Assembly (NCBI GenBank): GCA_019914945.1
Contig: CM034106.1
Location: 6,324,001-6,388,000, forward strand
Source: Typha latifolia
Lineage: Eukaryota > Streptophyta > Magnoliopsida > Poales > Typhaceae
Length of the DNA stretch: 64,000 bases
Direction of reading: 5' to 3'
Positions 46,601 to 58,207 of the stretch are shown here, in pieces. The notes under the pieces are model-generated. The model did no database searches, was not told the DNA's origin, and was given only the letters and a program-made list of their open reading frames with translations. A program made the translations under genes and the position numbers. Position 1 is the first letter of the stretch. Each line of letters opens with the position of its first letter.

Positions 46601-49600
46601 TATTTTAGTTTTTCCAAAAAAAGAAAAATTGAATTCAAACACAAACACTAAACATTTCAGTCCAAAAACAACATATTGACTTCAAAATCATTAAGCAATT
46701 TGCCAACAAGCCAATCCAAGTAAAATCTAGAAATCGAATAAAAAACTCATACTGTCAAAACCTGTATTTAAGTATTTTCAAATCCATTTCAAACTTGATA
46801 CATCCCGAATCGACATGACTCCAATAATAAAAAATAGTGATGAAACAGAGTCAAGATCACAAAATCCCTATATTCAGTCCAATCACAAAAAATTCGATAT
46901 GAGATTTCAAAATTGCAAATTTTGTGAATCATATGCATTCCAAATTTGATAAAAGATTCTTTAACCTAATAGATATATCATAAACTCTGATTAGAGATGT
47001 CAAAATCAATCAATGACTTATATAAAATTTAAACTTAACATGCATGCATTCTAGGCCATGTGCTTTCAATCCGACATGTATAATCAAACATGAGTATCTC
47101 ACCTATGAGAATATGTCACTTACTGGATAGAAGTATAATACATGGATGGTCGTGCCATGGCACGATCGTGTCGATCAGTGGTCGACATGGCACGTGCCAT
47201 AAGAAAGGGAGAGAAAAAGAGGAGCAAGACTAGTAGTGCTTCATCGTCGTCGACCTCTCCGTCGCCCATCATGCCCGAGCTCGCCGATCGCGACTTGGAT
47301 GCCCTAGCACTTGCTGGCTCGAGGAGGAAGACGATGTGAGTAGGTCGGGTCGGCGGTGACCTCGGGCACGGCGAGCAATTGCGAGCGGCGAATGACGACG
47401 ACGATGAAGAGTCTTCAGTGAAGCAACTTGTCACGGACAAAGTCTTTGAGATAGACAACGACCGCGCGACACTCAACTTTCAAGTAGCAAAGTTAAGTCA
47501 GCTCTTCGCTTCACAAGAGATGCACCTATTTCTGGATTGCGACAAAGCAAAGATAAGCAAAATACAAAGTTTGGCAAACAAGATTGCGATTCTTTATTGA
47601 TTGGAAAGGAAGTTACAAGACATACCAACGACGAGAAAACTAAAGGGGCAGGATAGCCATCGAGGGCAAAATGAACACCATTGAACCAGTGGCACTTCGG
47701 TTGCGAAGCTGGCTCACTTAATGCTTCTCGATAGTTCTCTTATACTACTAAGTATGAGCATCCCTAATTCTGCAACCCGGGGGGTTCAAAGGTCTTGTGG
47801 GGCGTTACGTTTTGAAAGTAAGCCCCATTTGGGTTTTAGCCCATGAGTTTTATGGGCATGTGTGGGGAAAAACCCAAACTAGTGTTGCGATGACACTAAT
47901 ATTGCGATCTCAAGGTTGCTTCGCAAGGAGCTCTTGAAGGAAACCAAAAGACACTCAAAAACATGCAAAAGACATGGGGTTGGCATCCCATTTACAGACT
48001 CAAGAAGCGAAAAATACAATAGGACCGACATTGCGAACAAAACGGTCCTAACAAACTGCTAGGAGGGGTGTTGTGCGGCACCCCTAACAAATTCAGAAAT
48101 TCCTGCAACTTGCAGATTCAGATGTGAAAATAGATTTCAGCATTTTCAGAAGTTTTGGATTTTAGCATATTAATTTTCAGCACTTTCCAGCAACTAAATA
48201 ATTCCAGCTTTCAGATTTCAAAATTTAGATTTTCAGAAATTCAGAAATCAAATTCAGCCATTAAATTTCAGGTTTCAGCATTAAAATTTTCAGATTTGAC
48301 AAATCTCAGATTTTGAAGATTTCAACATAACATGACTAGATTCAAAAGGTCATCAAATGGAATTTTATGACCAGATTCCTATTGAAAAGAATTTGAACAA
48401 TCCAATGAAAACAAGTGTCATAGAAATTGAACAATCAGAAAGTCATGCAATCAAAAGTCATGATAATGTAAAGTCCAAACTTGAAGTGAGGGAATCTGTA
48501 AGATAGGTTGATAAAACTATCAATGTCAAATGCAGAAAATTTGACATACAAATCCACCATGAAATTTGACAACGTTATGAGATGTGTTGACAAAAGAAAA
48601 TTAAAAGTTATATTAGTAAAATTCAATGGTGGTATGGTATGTCAATGAAAATCCATCAAGGTCAAGAGAGGATATGACAATGAAATCCTGCCAAAACATC
48701 AAAATCTGTCAAAAACCATGTTATCCGACAAAAAGAACCAAAACATAAAAGCACCAAAACCAACCCTAGACCACTAAGTTCGTCAACAACATAAAATCAA
48801 ATCCAAGGGCCAATGTGTAAAAACAATGAAATTCGCCCAAAAGTATAAGACGAAAAATCCATCCAAATCACAAGATGTATGAATGACGTTCAATATGGCC
48901 AAAAGATTATGATGATAAAATCCGGGTAGGGATAAATGATTTTAAAAAGACATCGTGTAGCCAAAGTAATCAAAGAGTGGATAACTCAAAGATATCAAAT
49001 AGGTATAGTGAGATCATTTTTCCTCATCCAAATGACTCACACTTTTCCATGAAAATCAGTTACATGAGATTTTCCAAAAACACCTTTTCTTTTTCTAGTA
49101 TCTATATTTTGAAACACATGAGAAGTACCGTCTTACATATCATCCAAAACATCAAATTTTTTTGTATAGAATAATTGAAGTGCTTAGGTGCATCAAGCAT
49201 GTTATGATTGAAGGTCTTATCACATTGATTAAAACTTTTAGATTTGATATGAACCTTGATACCACATCTATGATATGTAGGAATATGTGATTTTCTAACT
49301 AAGTTCTTCCTGCTTGAATTATGTTTCACATCGTACTTCTTCATATAAACATGCTTAGCAAAGAATTTCTCATAATTTACACTTGTAATATGCTTAAGCA
49401 AAGTAAAATTATTTTTCAAACAAGAAGAATGTGCAAAGTAACATTACCTTGCTTTTTTTATGAAGGATGTGCATATGTAAAAGACTTACTGTTGTACCCT
49501 AGCCTTCCTTCAAATTCGCCTTCTTTTTAGCTCTAGGTATTTGTTTTCTGTGAAAGAAAAGAAAGTAGATGAGTCACTTTGATATCTCATTCCTTTCTCC

Positions 49601-52600
49601 TTTTTTCCCTCCTTTTGATTGATTTTTAATGAAACTACAGAGTATTTAAAAAGTTAATTTTATTAAGTATGGAAACATTTTCGAAAGCTAAATCTTGAGA
49701 GAAATATATAGAATTCTTTAAATCATAGTTTCCAGTTTCGGCTATAGTCGATCCCGATCTGGGCGACTGCAGCAGGTAGCTGTCAGCTGCTGCTGTCAAG
49801 GGAGAGAGAGAGGGAAAGAGGAAAAGAGAGTGAGGGAGAGAAAGGGAGAGAGAGGGAGAGAGGGAAAAATGAAGAGAGAGTGAGGGAGAGAGAGAGAGAG
49901 GGAAAGATAGAAAGAAAGAGAAAGTGTGGGAGAGAATAGATACTTCAGACTAACAGTTAGAGGGATAGGAATGAAGAGGGGGAGGAAGAGAGATTTTTAC
50001 TTTTTAGGCTTTATATATGAGTAATTATTATTTCTTATTTTCTTATAATTTTTTCTAAATTTTTAGAAATTTCTCAACATTTTTAATAATATTTAAAATT
50101 TTATTTAATTAAAATAGTCCGATTTGATATAGGCGGCCGATATGGTCGATACGTATCGTTTTTCCGAACGGCCGATCCCGATCCCGATACGGATTTTTGG
50201 AACCTAGCTTGAAATCCTATTGAAGTTTTTTTTTCTGCTTCATTAATTCACTTGAACGTTTTCAAATTCTTTATTTTGCCATTGAGTTTCAAATTTGTCT
50301 TCTTCAATTTATAGGAGTCTCTAAACAAGTCATTGTATGTAGCTTAAATATTAATTAGTCAAAGTTATCCTTGCTTTCAACCTATTTATATAAGATATCA
50401 TACAAGAATCATTATTAAATAATAAATAAACTAGAGTTACATACTTCTCTTGGTTAGAACATTCATCATTTCTAGAGTTTACATTTGGTGTAAAATTATG
50501 ATGAGTTGAGTTAGCTATATATTCCAAATAATCCATATATAATGTTTCAAAATATTAGGCAAATAAATACACAATAAATCAAGCAAATAAATTCTCCTCT
50601 ATGATGATCATACCATTTTTAATCACAAGTTAATATGATTAATCCAAGGTTAACCTACTCTAATATCACTTGAAATTTTAGGAGAGATAGGATTCCTAGT
50701 TTGATTAAGTTTAAAGATTTGGAAAGTCAAATCTGACTTGAATCAAGAATGCCAAATCCTACTTGGATTAGAAAATCAATTACGAATCGTACTTTGAAAA
50801 ACTGAAACCAAGTAGGAAAGAGAAAGCCAAGTAAATGTAGGAGAAGTAAAACTACGACAAACACACAACTATGATTTTTTAACATAGAAAACATCTCAGT
50901 CCATTGAGAGGAGAAACTACAAATCTGCTCAATATAGATTAAATTTTTTCACATTGTTTGTAGAAACAAGAAGTATTTACAACCTTCTAAACAGTCCATT
51001 GTCTAAGTGTTTATGCTTAATCCACTGCCTGTAGTATATCACAGTTGACTACTCTATAAATAGATTGTCTCTGTGTTTGATTCACAATATATATCTGTGG
51101 ATCACTCCTCAATCTTCATGTTGATGTTGGTATCGATTCAGCTCTTCTCATGCTCCTTGATCAATCTATGATGTATAACAAGCACTTAGGCATATGAAAG
51201 TAGACCTTATAATTGATATAAAATATGCTTAATAATGGAACCTAGAATTCTCTTAGTATAGAACTTGATCTTCCTCGAGTTCCTTCAAGTTATGTGCCTT
51301 CCTCTAGCCTTTGGTTCCTTTTTATATGTATTATGAACATTTATGGTTCGCGCTAGGAGAGTTAGAATAGGAAAATCTAATTCTGAAAGAGATTCAATTT
51401 TTTTTCATATTCTCTTCTCAGTGGTGGTGCACACCTGACTTATTGGATGCGCACCCAGCCTTATTTCCTTAAGAGATTCTATTGTCCTTTTATGCTGGGG
51501 TGCACACTCCACTGTGCTGTGTGCACACCTAGTCTTGTAGTGCTGAAAATTATTCTTTTGACTTGCATTAGCATTCATTCTTCAATTCTCTTTGCGGTAT
51601 ACTCATCAACAAGTCATGCGTCTTGATCTTGATTAATCCTAGATTGTACAACATATTTCAACACTGAACCTTATCCAATTCCAGATAAAGACTATGTTGG
51701 AACTTTAAAATGGGAGTGAAACTCATCTTATCCCCTAGAATAAGAAAGTACCTTACCTCAGAGGTGGCAATTTCTGTAGGGATGATGTGTTCTATCTATG
51801 GCATTTGTTTGAAGCCACATAATGTTTACTAATAGAACTTTCAATTCCAAGGTAATTTTACTGTTCTGGACAATGCTCAATCTCAGGGACTATACAGTCT
51901 ATACTGGATGTTCATAATTATTTTCTTTGATAGCTTTATATGACAAGTCATTAGTAAGTTCTAATTTCAATTCTTATTGGTTGGATTGTGCTGTTCTTAT
52001 TAGTTGGATTGTGCTGTTTAGAGCGTAAACATGCTAATCACTTGAAAGTTACTGTACCTCTAGGACTAGCTAGTAACTGTCTGTTCTCAGCTTCTTGACT
52101 TATAGTACCAACAAAAACAGTTGGAGTTCAACCAGCAATAGAATACTAAATCCAACTCTTTGAAATTCTTACATGTAAAAAGAGGCGGTGTTCTGGTGTC
52201 CCATGTAAGGTTGGTAAGTGATGTGCCTTTTCAAAAGCTGCAGATATTTTGAAAAGTCATTGATTTGCTAAAAACCTTTTTATCTGAAATTCAGTCGTGT
52301 ACTTGCATAAACTAGATACACAATTGTTATCCATTGGTCTTACCATGTAGACCCAAAGTTTCAAAACTCGGTATCGGGATTGTGATCAGCCATCCGGAAA
52401 AACGATATGTATTAGCCGTATCGGTCATATTGGTTGTATTGGGCGCCCGTATTTCGGCTGCCCATGTTGAATTGAACTAATTTTAATCATATAAATTTTA
52501 AATATTATTTAAAAGTATGAAAAAATTCTAAAAATTTAGAAAAATAATAAGAAAATAATAATTATTCACATATGAAGTCTAAAAATTAAAAATTATATTA

Positions 52601-55600
52601 ACTTATTCAAAATTTTGATGAATACTGAGTTGGCTCTCCCTTTTCTTTTTCTTTCCCTCTCTTTTCCTCCTTTTCTCTATTACTGGTAAGGCAAATTTTT
52701 TTTTCTAATTTCTCTACCTTCTCTCTCTTATTGCCATAGGACAAATTTTATTTTATTTATTTCTTCTCTCCCTCCTCTTTCTCTCTCTCTCGCAATCTCT
52801 TACTCCCTCTTACTGTCGCAAGGTAATTTCTTTTCTCTGATATTTTTTTATTTCTTCTCTCTCCTTTCTCTTTCCTTCTCAATCTCTTCCTCCCTCTCTC
52901 TATCTCTCTCTCACTCTCCACTCTCTTCTCATCTCTCTATCTCACTCTATTACTACAACATATTTTCTGCTACAGTAACAGGAATTGAAATAAGAGAGAA
53001 ATTGACAGAGAAAGAGATTAGAGAAAAGAAAGAGAGGAAGAAGAGAAAGGGAGATGCTAGAAAGAGAGTAGAGAGAAATGAGAGAGATGGGGCACCAGTG
53101 AGAGAAGAAATAAAAATAAAATTAAAGAGATAAGAGAGGGAGAGCCCATATCGGGTCAGCATCAGCCGGTCGATCCCGCCCATATGGATCAAGTATCAGC
53201 CAATACTTGGCTGAAACCAGTCTAGTAGACTGGTTTTGGCCATGGATCGGGATCAGCCAAAACTTGGAACTATTTGTAGAACAAATTAGTATCGAGATTG
53301 CACAAAACTTAATTGACTTTTTATATCAATATCCTTTTCAGTTAAATCTCAGCATTCTAAAACTGTTATATTATCCCAACTTGAAATTATATCTCCGATA
53401 ATTTTTTTTGTTAAGTCAACATTTGTTTCCTAGTTAATTCATATAAATATTATATCTGTAACCTTAAATATCCATAAATAGAAACAGTCATACAGCCGCT
53501 TACCTCATAGGCTTGATCATTTGCTTCCCATCGACTATTATGTGCTTGTTATTTTCTCGTTGTTCTCTTTGTAGATATTATTTTACAAATTTCATCATAC
53601 TCAGGAATTCAAACCTTCACCCATCTTTCCCTTATGATTTTATCTATACATTGTTTTGCATTCAATGCAAATCGTCCGAGAGATACGTATTTATCACCTA
53701 ATTATTCATGGTAATATACTATGCAGAGATGACATTATGTTCAGTGAAATGCATTTAACCCTCACTGACTTCTAGAGAGTACATCAATTACATACCTCAC
53801 CAAGTTCTTCTTGACTAGGAAGCTGCGTAAAACATACGGACACTAATATGCAAGGAGGTTTCCCACTTCTGCATGTCAATTTACATTCTAGGAGTATTCA
53901 TTTCATAATGTTATCAAACTTTTCTCCTTGGCTTTTCACAATGTTTTTCAGCTCTCTTTAGTACAACATACTAGAAACTTGCATTTTTAATATAAAATAT
54001 TGCAATTGCATTCTTATATATGTTTGAGAATTATTTAGAGTGAGTCACTTTTGATAAATATTGATTCAAGAAAATTTGTGACCATATTCACTATAAAGTA
54101 GGTAATTTTGCGGATGTGCTTATGAAATGAGCAAAATTGTTACAATGGGCGAAGCCCTTATGTGGATTCATCTTTTTATGAAAGAAAAGAAATTAATTTA
54201 ATTGCCTGTGTTGCTTGGTCATGCGACTAAGTAACCACTTCCTTTTATCACAAAATTGGTCTTCAACATGCAGATGCTAGTACTTCTTGGTCTTTCAGGT
54301 TGTGTGTGGTTTGAGGCTAAGCTCTGAACTTAATTAGCTGACCCATTTTAATTTAGGTACAATAAACTAGTCTAAGAAAATATGGTGTTTGATTGTGAAC
54401 TAGGCTAAAGTGTAATTATTAGTTTTGATATGATATGAAAAAGTGAAAAAGTAATAGTTTTGGAGGAAAATAAAGGAGATATAAAATCAATGGACTAAAA
54501 TGCTCTTTGACTTTGATGATAAATTTAAAAATATTATTTTTTTAATTACTTATTTGTGGATTTATATGCAATATGTAAGCCTATTCGCAAACTTACATGC
54601 CTGCAAACGGGTTTACAAGTAGCACGCAAGCGGGCTTATATATTATTTTATTATTATTTTAGAAAAAAATAATATAAGGTTAATATTTTTTAAATAATAA
54701 TATAAGATTATTATTTTTTAAATAATAATATAAGATTAATATTTTTTTAATAATAATATAATATTATTAAATTTTATTTTCTTTGCTTTTTTATAATCCC
54801 ACCTGTAAGGTTATATTATTTTTCATTTTTTAATATTATTTTCTTTACTATTTTATTTTTAAAATATTTTTTAAGAAGTTCATATTATAAATTTTTAGTT
54901 AAAAAAAGTAGTAAGTTATTACGGACTTAAAAGTTTACAAGCCTGCAACCACTCTATAATTTATTATAGACTTAGCCAATTTTATAAGAAATTGGAGGGA
55001 AATGTATTTATTTTGGAGGAAAATTAGAGATAGATTTGAGAAGATTTGAAATAGGGGTGTAATCATTACTTTGATGTGACACAACAATGTGAAAAATATT
55101 TATTTTTTAGGAAATTAAGTATGTGTTATGTAAATAGTACCAAAATATTATTATTAATTGCATAAAATATAAATGCAAGTTTGCCATTTTAAACCCAAAT
55201 TAAATCTATCAGTAAACAAATTTTTAGTTTTTTTCACCGATATGTACAAATATTTTTTTTTTTTCGAGGTTTTTTTTTGTGAGCTATGGTGAAAGAGTAA
55301 TGAAAGAGGAGCTCTTTCACAAGACATGGAAGTAATAGATTTAAATCATGTTAAGAGTAAAATTTGAATTAATTTGAATTTATATTTTATTTATTGGGGA
55401 GTAAACTTAGTTAGGAAAAAAAAGATAAAAATATGTTTGACTAGGGGTAAATTTTACTGAAATATTCAAGATTCATGACTAGGAAATTTTCAGCATGTAT
55501 TTGGTCAATGTCAAGATAATTACAAGCAAGAGCCCCATATATTTGGGGATTTTAATAGTGAAAGCATAACATATATGCTCTTTTTATTTCTCTTGCAATT

Positions 55601-56025
55601 ATTTTGTGTACATGCATTTATTCAGTAGTTTTAACAAGGGTAATCCATCTACAAAATGCATGCCACATGCTGTTATTTTTTTTTTCTTTATTTTTTATTT
55701 ACGGTATTCGTGAATCTACAAGAATATCTTCTTTTAAATGGAAGCTTTTCTCTTTCAGGGAACAAATAACCAACTCCTGCTTCTTGAGAAGATGAATCGC
55801 AGGGTGGCAGAGGAGTACAACGGGTTTGGTGATGTTGCATCTGGATTAAGAGTCTTTGTTGAACAACTGAGTGAGAAAAGTCGCAGCTATGGTAACTACG
55901 TCCAGCAGATCGATGAGATAGACCGGCAAGTCACAGAGTTTGAAGCTGTTGTTTCCATGCTCGATAACCATGTCTCCTTATTAGAAAAGAAAGTACAATC
56001 CACATATCATAATTTGCATACTTGA
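43661..56025 (+). CDS. BLOS2: BLOC-1 subunit 2 (BLOS2), 2 coding exons, 12-kb intron
   Basis: Small helical subunit of the BLOC-1 complex; plant BLOS1/BLOS2 have been linked to endosome-to-vacuole sorting. Exon 1 (43661-43762) encodes MAEEEKEELERDELAESLAD...MVKGELE; exon 2 (55759-56025) encodes GTNNQLLLLEKMNRRVAEEY through the final YHNLHT and stop. The junction E|GTNNQ falls between codons (donor GTCGGC, acceptor TTTCAG). Total 122 residues, near the usual plant length. The body is alpha-helical with heptad-like leucines (VEQLSEK..., QQIDEIDRQVTEFEAVVSML), as expected for a coiled-coil subunit. The start was chosen at the Kozak-like 'gacgATGGCG'; an in-frame ATG at 43592 would add 23 residues without family similarity. 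The 11,996-bp intron is mostly transposable elements. Confidence 0.93.
43763..44992. other. BLOS2 intron, 5' portion, no element recognised
   Basis: Low-copy-looking AT-rich intron sequence up to the first LTR. No open frame with a recognisable product. Confidence 0.5.
44993..46048 (-). repeat. 3' LTR of the BLOS2-intron copia, 1.06 kb
   Basis: On + it runs TGAAATTTTGGAGAG ... TTTACACTTACA. Shares with the right LTR 'aagtaggaaagagaaagcc', 'actctataaatagattg' (TATA-like, 45388), 'gaacaagcacttgg.catatga' and 'attgtacaa.atatttcaa'. Confidence 0.82.
47100..48090 (+). mobile_element. GC-richer insertion, possible gag leader plus LTR fragment
   Basis: Composition changes sharply at about 47130 and again near 47760. 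The + frames at 47270-47600 read MPELADRDLDALALAGSRRK and, after a stop and shift, a 73-codon frame with 'VKQLVTDKVFEIDNDRATLN'. The following 47740-48090 ('gtaagccccatttgggttttagcccatgag' words, ending 'ggcacccctaaca') looks like an LTR or leader of a gypsy element. Family not recognised. Confidence 0.4.
48091..49726 (-). pseudogene. Decayed copia internal sequence
   Basis: Rest of the internal region of the copia element. Short minus-strand frames only; 49102-49419 has 'YHRCGIKVHIKSKSF', a possible remnant of a CX2C zinc knuckle. 48110-48330 is rich in repeated 'cagatttcag / tttcagaaat' words. No RT or integrase motif could be read. Confidence 0.4.
49727..50205 (-). mobile_element. TIR element 'TCGGTATCGGGAT' family, copy 1
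   Basis: Its reverse complement parallels 52357-53271: GGTTCCAAAAATCCGTATCGGGATCGGGAT, 'ccgttcggaaaaacgata', AT-rich DNA, a pyrimidine-rich tract, and an end with GATCGGGATCG..GAAACT. The (GA)n tract on + is at 49799-49930. Imperfect terminal inversion suggests a non-autonomous DNA element; the superfamily is unclear. Confidence 0.55.
50671..51663 (-). repeat. 5' LTR of the BLOS2-intron copia (end truncated)
   Basis: Starts on + with TGAAATTTTAGGAGAG, parallel to the left LTR, and stops at 'catatttcaaca', about 45 bp short of the expected end. Confidence 0.8.
51664..52356. other. BLOS2 intron, unassigned
   Basis: AT-rich intron sequence with a short duplication 'ttggttggattgtgctgttc' near 51975-52020. 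No element or frame recognised. Confidence 0.45.
52357..53271 (+). mobile_element. TIR element 'TCGGTATCGGGAT' family, copy 2
   Basis: Begins AGTTTCAAAACTCGGTATCG and ends with GGATCGGGATCAGCCAAAACTTGGAACT, an imperfect inverted repeat of about 25 bp. CT-rich tracts (52625-52940) and a GA-rich tract (52985-53150) face each other inside, so the interior is itself loosely palindromic. Copy 1 lies at 49727-50205 in the opposite orientation. No target duplication was found. Confidence 0.55.
53272..54339. other. BLOS2 intron, mostly unassigned
   Basis: No gene. A short piece 'gcggatgtgcttatgaaatgagc...caatgggcgaagcccttatg' (54113-54160) could be a decayed RNase H-like tail of a LINE, too short to be sure. 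Confidence 0.35.
54340..55085 (+). repeat. Dispersed AT-rich repeat, copy 1 (upstream of BLOS2 exon 2)
   Basis: Shares with 56925-57790, in the same orientation, 'gtgtttgattgtgaactaggctaa', 'gatatgatatgaaaaa', 'tagttttggaggaaaa', 'ccaaaatgc.ctttga', 'cttacatgcctgcaa' words and a 'ggggtgta.tcattacttt' end. Unclassified; no coding content. Confidence 0.6.
55086..55758. other. BLOS2 intron, 3' portion
   Basis: AT-rich, no element recognised, ending with the pyrimidine-rich acceptor 'cttttctctttcag' before exon 2. Confidence 0.5.
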
Positions 56026-56924
56026 TATTTTCTCTATAGGTAATTTTGTTACTTCTTTCTGCTCTCTTGGCCTGATACTTTTGTTCAACTGCATCTTTGT
56101 TGAAAGATAGATAGTGGTTGTTACTTTGCTTTATCCTGCTCTTACTCTTAAAGATCGAATATTATGGAGAAAGGAGCCAACTGGATAAGCGAAGTGCTCC
56201 AACTCTTTACTTGGCAGAATCTTAATTATAAACCATTGCCTTTGCATTTGTGAGACTCGGTATGCTTGACTTCACTTTCTTTAGTAGATCTATTTCAATC
56301 GACTAGTAAAAGATCGTTTCAAACTAAAATTTATTAATATATGGAGATATTGAATCAAAGTTGAACTGAACTCGTCTCCTAGTATTAAGTGATATCTCCC
56401 CTGATTTTAACGCGTAATCATGGGCCACATGGCAGGCAAATTAACAGATCTATTATAATTAGGATATATAACATTTAAGGCATAAGAGAGATTTAGAGGG
56501 AAAAGCTAAATGTCTGAGTTTTCTGTAAAATTATTAGTTTCCTGGATTCATAGCAAGTTCTGTAAGGTGGACTCATAGCAAGTAGGTAAAGAAAATTCCC
56601 AAGTGATTGACGAATTAAAGTGGTGAACAACATAGAACCGTTCAGACTTCTAATTTGTAAGGTGGATTCATTCCCAAAGTGGCCTAATGTTTATAGTCTA
56701 TAATAATAATAACTAAATGAAGACATCTTTTGTTAACACTAATTAATATACATTGTCTGTCATTAACACGTTTTGACTGATCAACTATAGAAAGTTGAAC
56801 TCGGCATTCCCACTTTTTTTTTTGGGTTCTTTTTGTTCTTTTGGGAAAGAGAGGAGTTGGAGCTGGGGGTACATTTACTGGGTTTTGAGTCTAACTGAAC
56901 GCGGCGAATTAGACTTGTTTCATA
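56026..56924. other. 3' flank of BLOS2
   Basis: Probable 3' UTR and downstream DNA. No further frame or known element. Confidence 0.5.
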
Positions 56925-57325
56925 GTTTTATTTTGGATATCTTAAATTAGGCTAAAAATATTAGATATTTGATTGTGAATTAGGCTAAGATTATGATTAT
57001 TATCTTTGATGTGATATGAAAAAAAATAAAAGGTATATTAGTTTTGAAGGAAAAATGAGGATATGCAAAAAAAAAAGGACCAAAATGCCTTTTGATCCTG
57101 TGACTTTGAACTATGTTAGTACAAAATAAATTTGTTTTTGAATGATAGTTTCTTTTAACTTTTTTTAATGAAATCAAAATGCTGATTTAAGGCTTGTAAG
57201 CCCCCAACCATAAAATGTAAATATTTTATTTTGTTTTTCTTTTCCCCCAAGTTTTAAACGTTTGCTGGCTCACAAGACTTTGGTCAGTATGGTTGGTTGC
57301 GGACTTAAAAGACTTGTAAGCTAAA

Positions 57326-57364
<39 letters not shown>

Positions 57365-57790
57365 GCTTGCGGATTTGAAAGCCTACATAGTTGCAAGCCT
57401 ATGTAGCATATAATTATAAGTTATTTTTTATTTTTTATTTTATTTGCGGGCTTGCATGCCTGTGTAGTTGTAAGCCCGCATAGCGTACCGTTACTATTTT
57501 TGTTTTTGTGCACATAAGCCCACATAGAGTTATTACTTTTATTTATTTGTCTGCATGTAGTTACATTTTTTTTTTATATAATCTTGCGAGATTATAAACC
57601 CTGGTATAAACTAAACTATTGTGAGCTTACAGTAGTTTGCGAGCTTAGAAGCACGCAATGTCAACCATTTTATAAGCTAAAGTGGACTTAGGTAAATTTT
57701 GAATTTTCTTTTGGAAGAAAATTGAAAATACATGAGATTTGATTTAAAATATGGGTGTCATTATTACTTTTATGGAGTATAAAGTGTATT
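56925..57790 (+). repeat. Dispersed AT-rich repeat, copy 2 (downstream of BLOS2)
   Basis: Second copy of the repeat at 54340-55085. Contains an ATT/TTA microsatellite (57327-57364) and repeated 'gcttgcatgcctgtgtagttgtaagcccgcatagcg' words (57365-57540), expanded relative to copy 1. Confidence 0.6.
57327..57364. repeat. (TTA)n microsatellite
   Basis: About 12 tandem TTA units inside the dispersed repeat. Confidence 0.92.
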
Positions 57791-58207
57791 CAAATTAATG
57801 ACAGATAGCTGCACAAGAACTAAATTGTGAGCGCAATATATAGTATAAGCTAAGATGATCAAATTGGCAGCCCTCAAATTTGTCATTAGCATTTATGAAA
57901 ATTAAGGATAGTGTATTCATTCAATGAATCAATCACAGTTATACAATTTTTGCACCAATTGATATAAATTATATGTTTCTCATTATAAGTTATAACATTT
58001 AATATGACTAAGTCTACTGACAACCATGGGTTGTTGTGAACGTTTTAATGTTATAAGTGCATAATGTTACGAACTTAACCATTTTGTAGGCTAAAAGTTC
58101 ATGCAACACTCAGCCTTCTTTCGTGAGATTGGGCCAGCCGTCAGCCAAATCAATTTGCAGCAGCAATAAAAGAGAAGATTGAGGAGATGGATGCAAGTAA
58201 GTGGAGT
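57791..58207. other. Unassigned AT-rich sequence
   Basis: No gene. 58100-58205 is less AT-rich and ends in a GTAAGT splice-donor-like site, but the frame has a stop and no family match. Confidence 0.4.

Larger units (their letters stand above)
44993..51663 (-). mobile_element. Copia retrotransposon in BLOS2 intron, antisense, decayed
   Basis: Two direct LTRs (44993-46048 and 50671-51663) bracket 4.6 kb. On the minus strand the 5' LTR (high coordinates) ends CAAAATTTCA, followed by the PBS-like 'agtgatattagagtagg' (50654-50670). Before the 3' LTR stands the purine tract 'ctagggggagat' (46049-46060), typical of copia. The internal part is too decayed to give a full frame; a 'HRCGIKVHIKSKSF' piece (about 49260) may be a gag zinc knuckle. 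Later insertions sit at about 47100-48090 and 49727-50205. Confidence 0.75.

Noticed and set aside
58100..58205. Exon-like segment ending in GTAAGT
   Set aside because: The frame reading HSAFFREIGPAVSQI meets a stop after about 20 codons and no gene family was recognised; may be chance or TE-derived.
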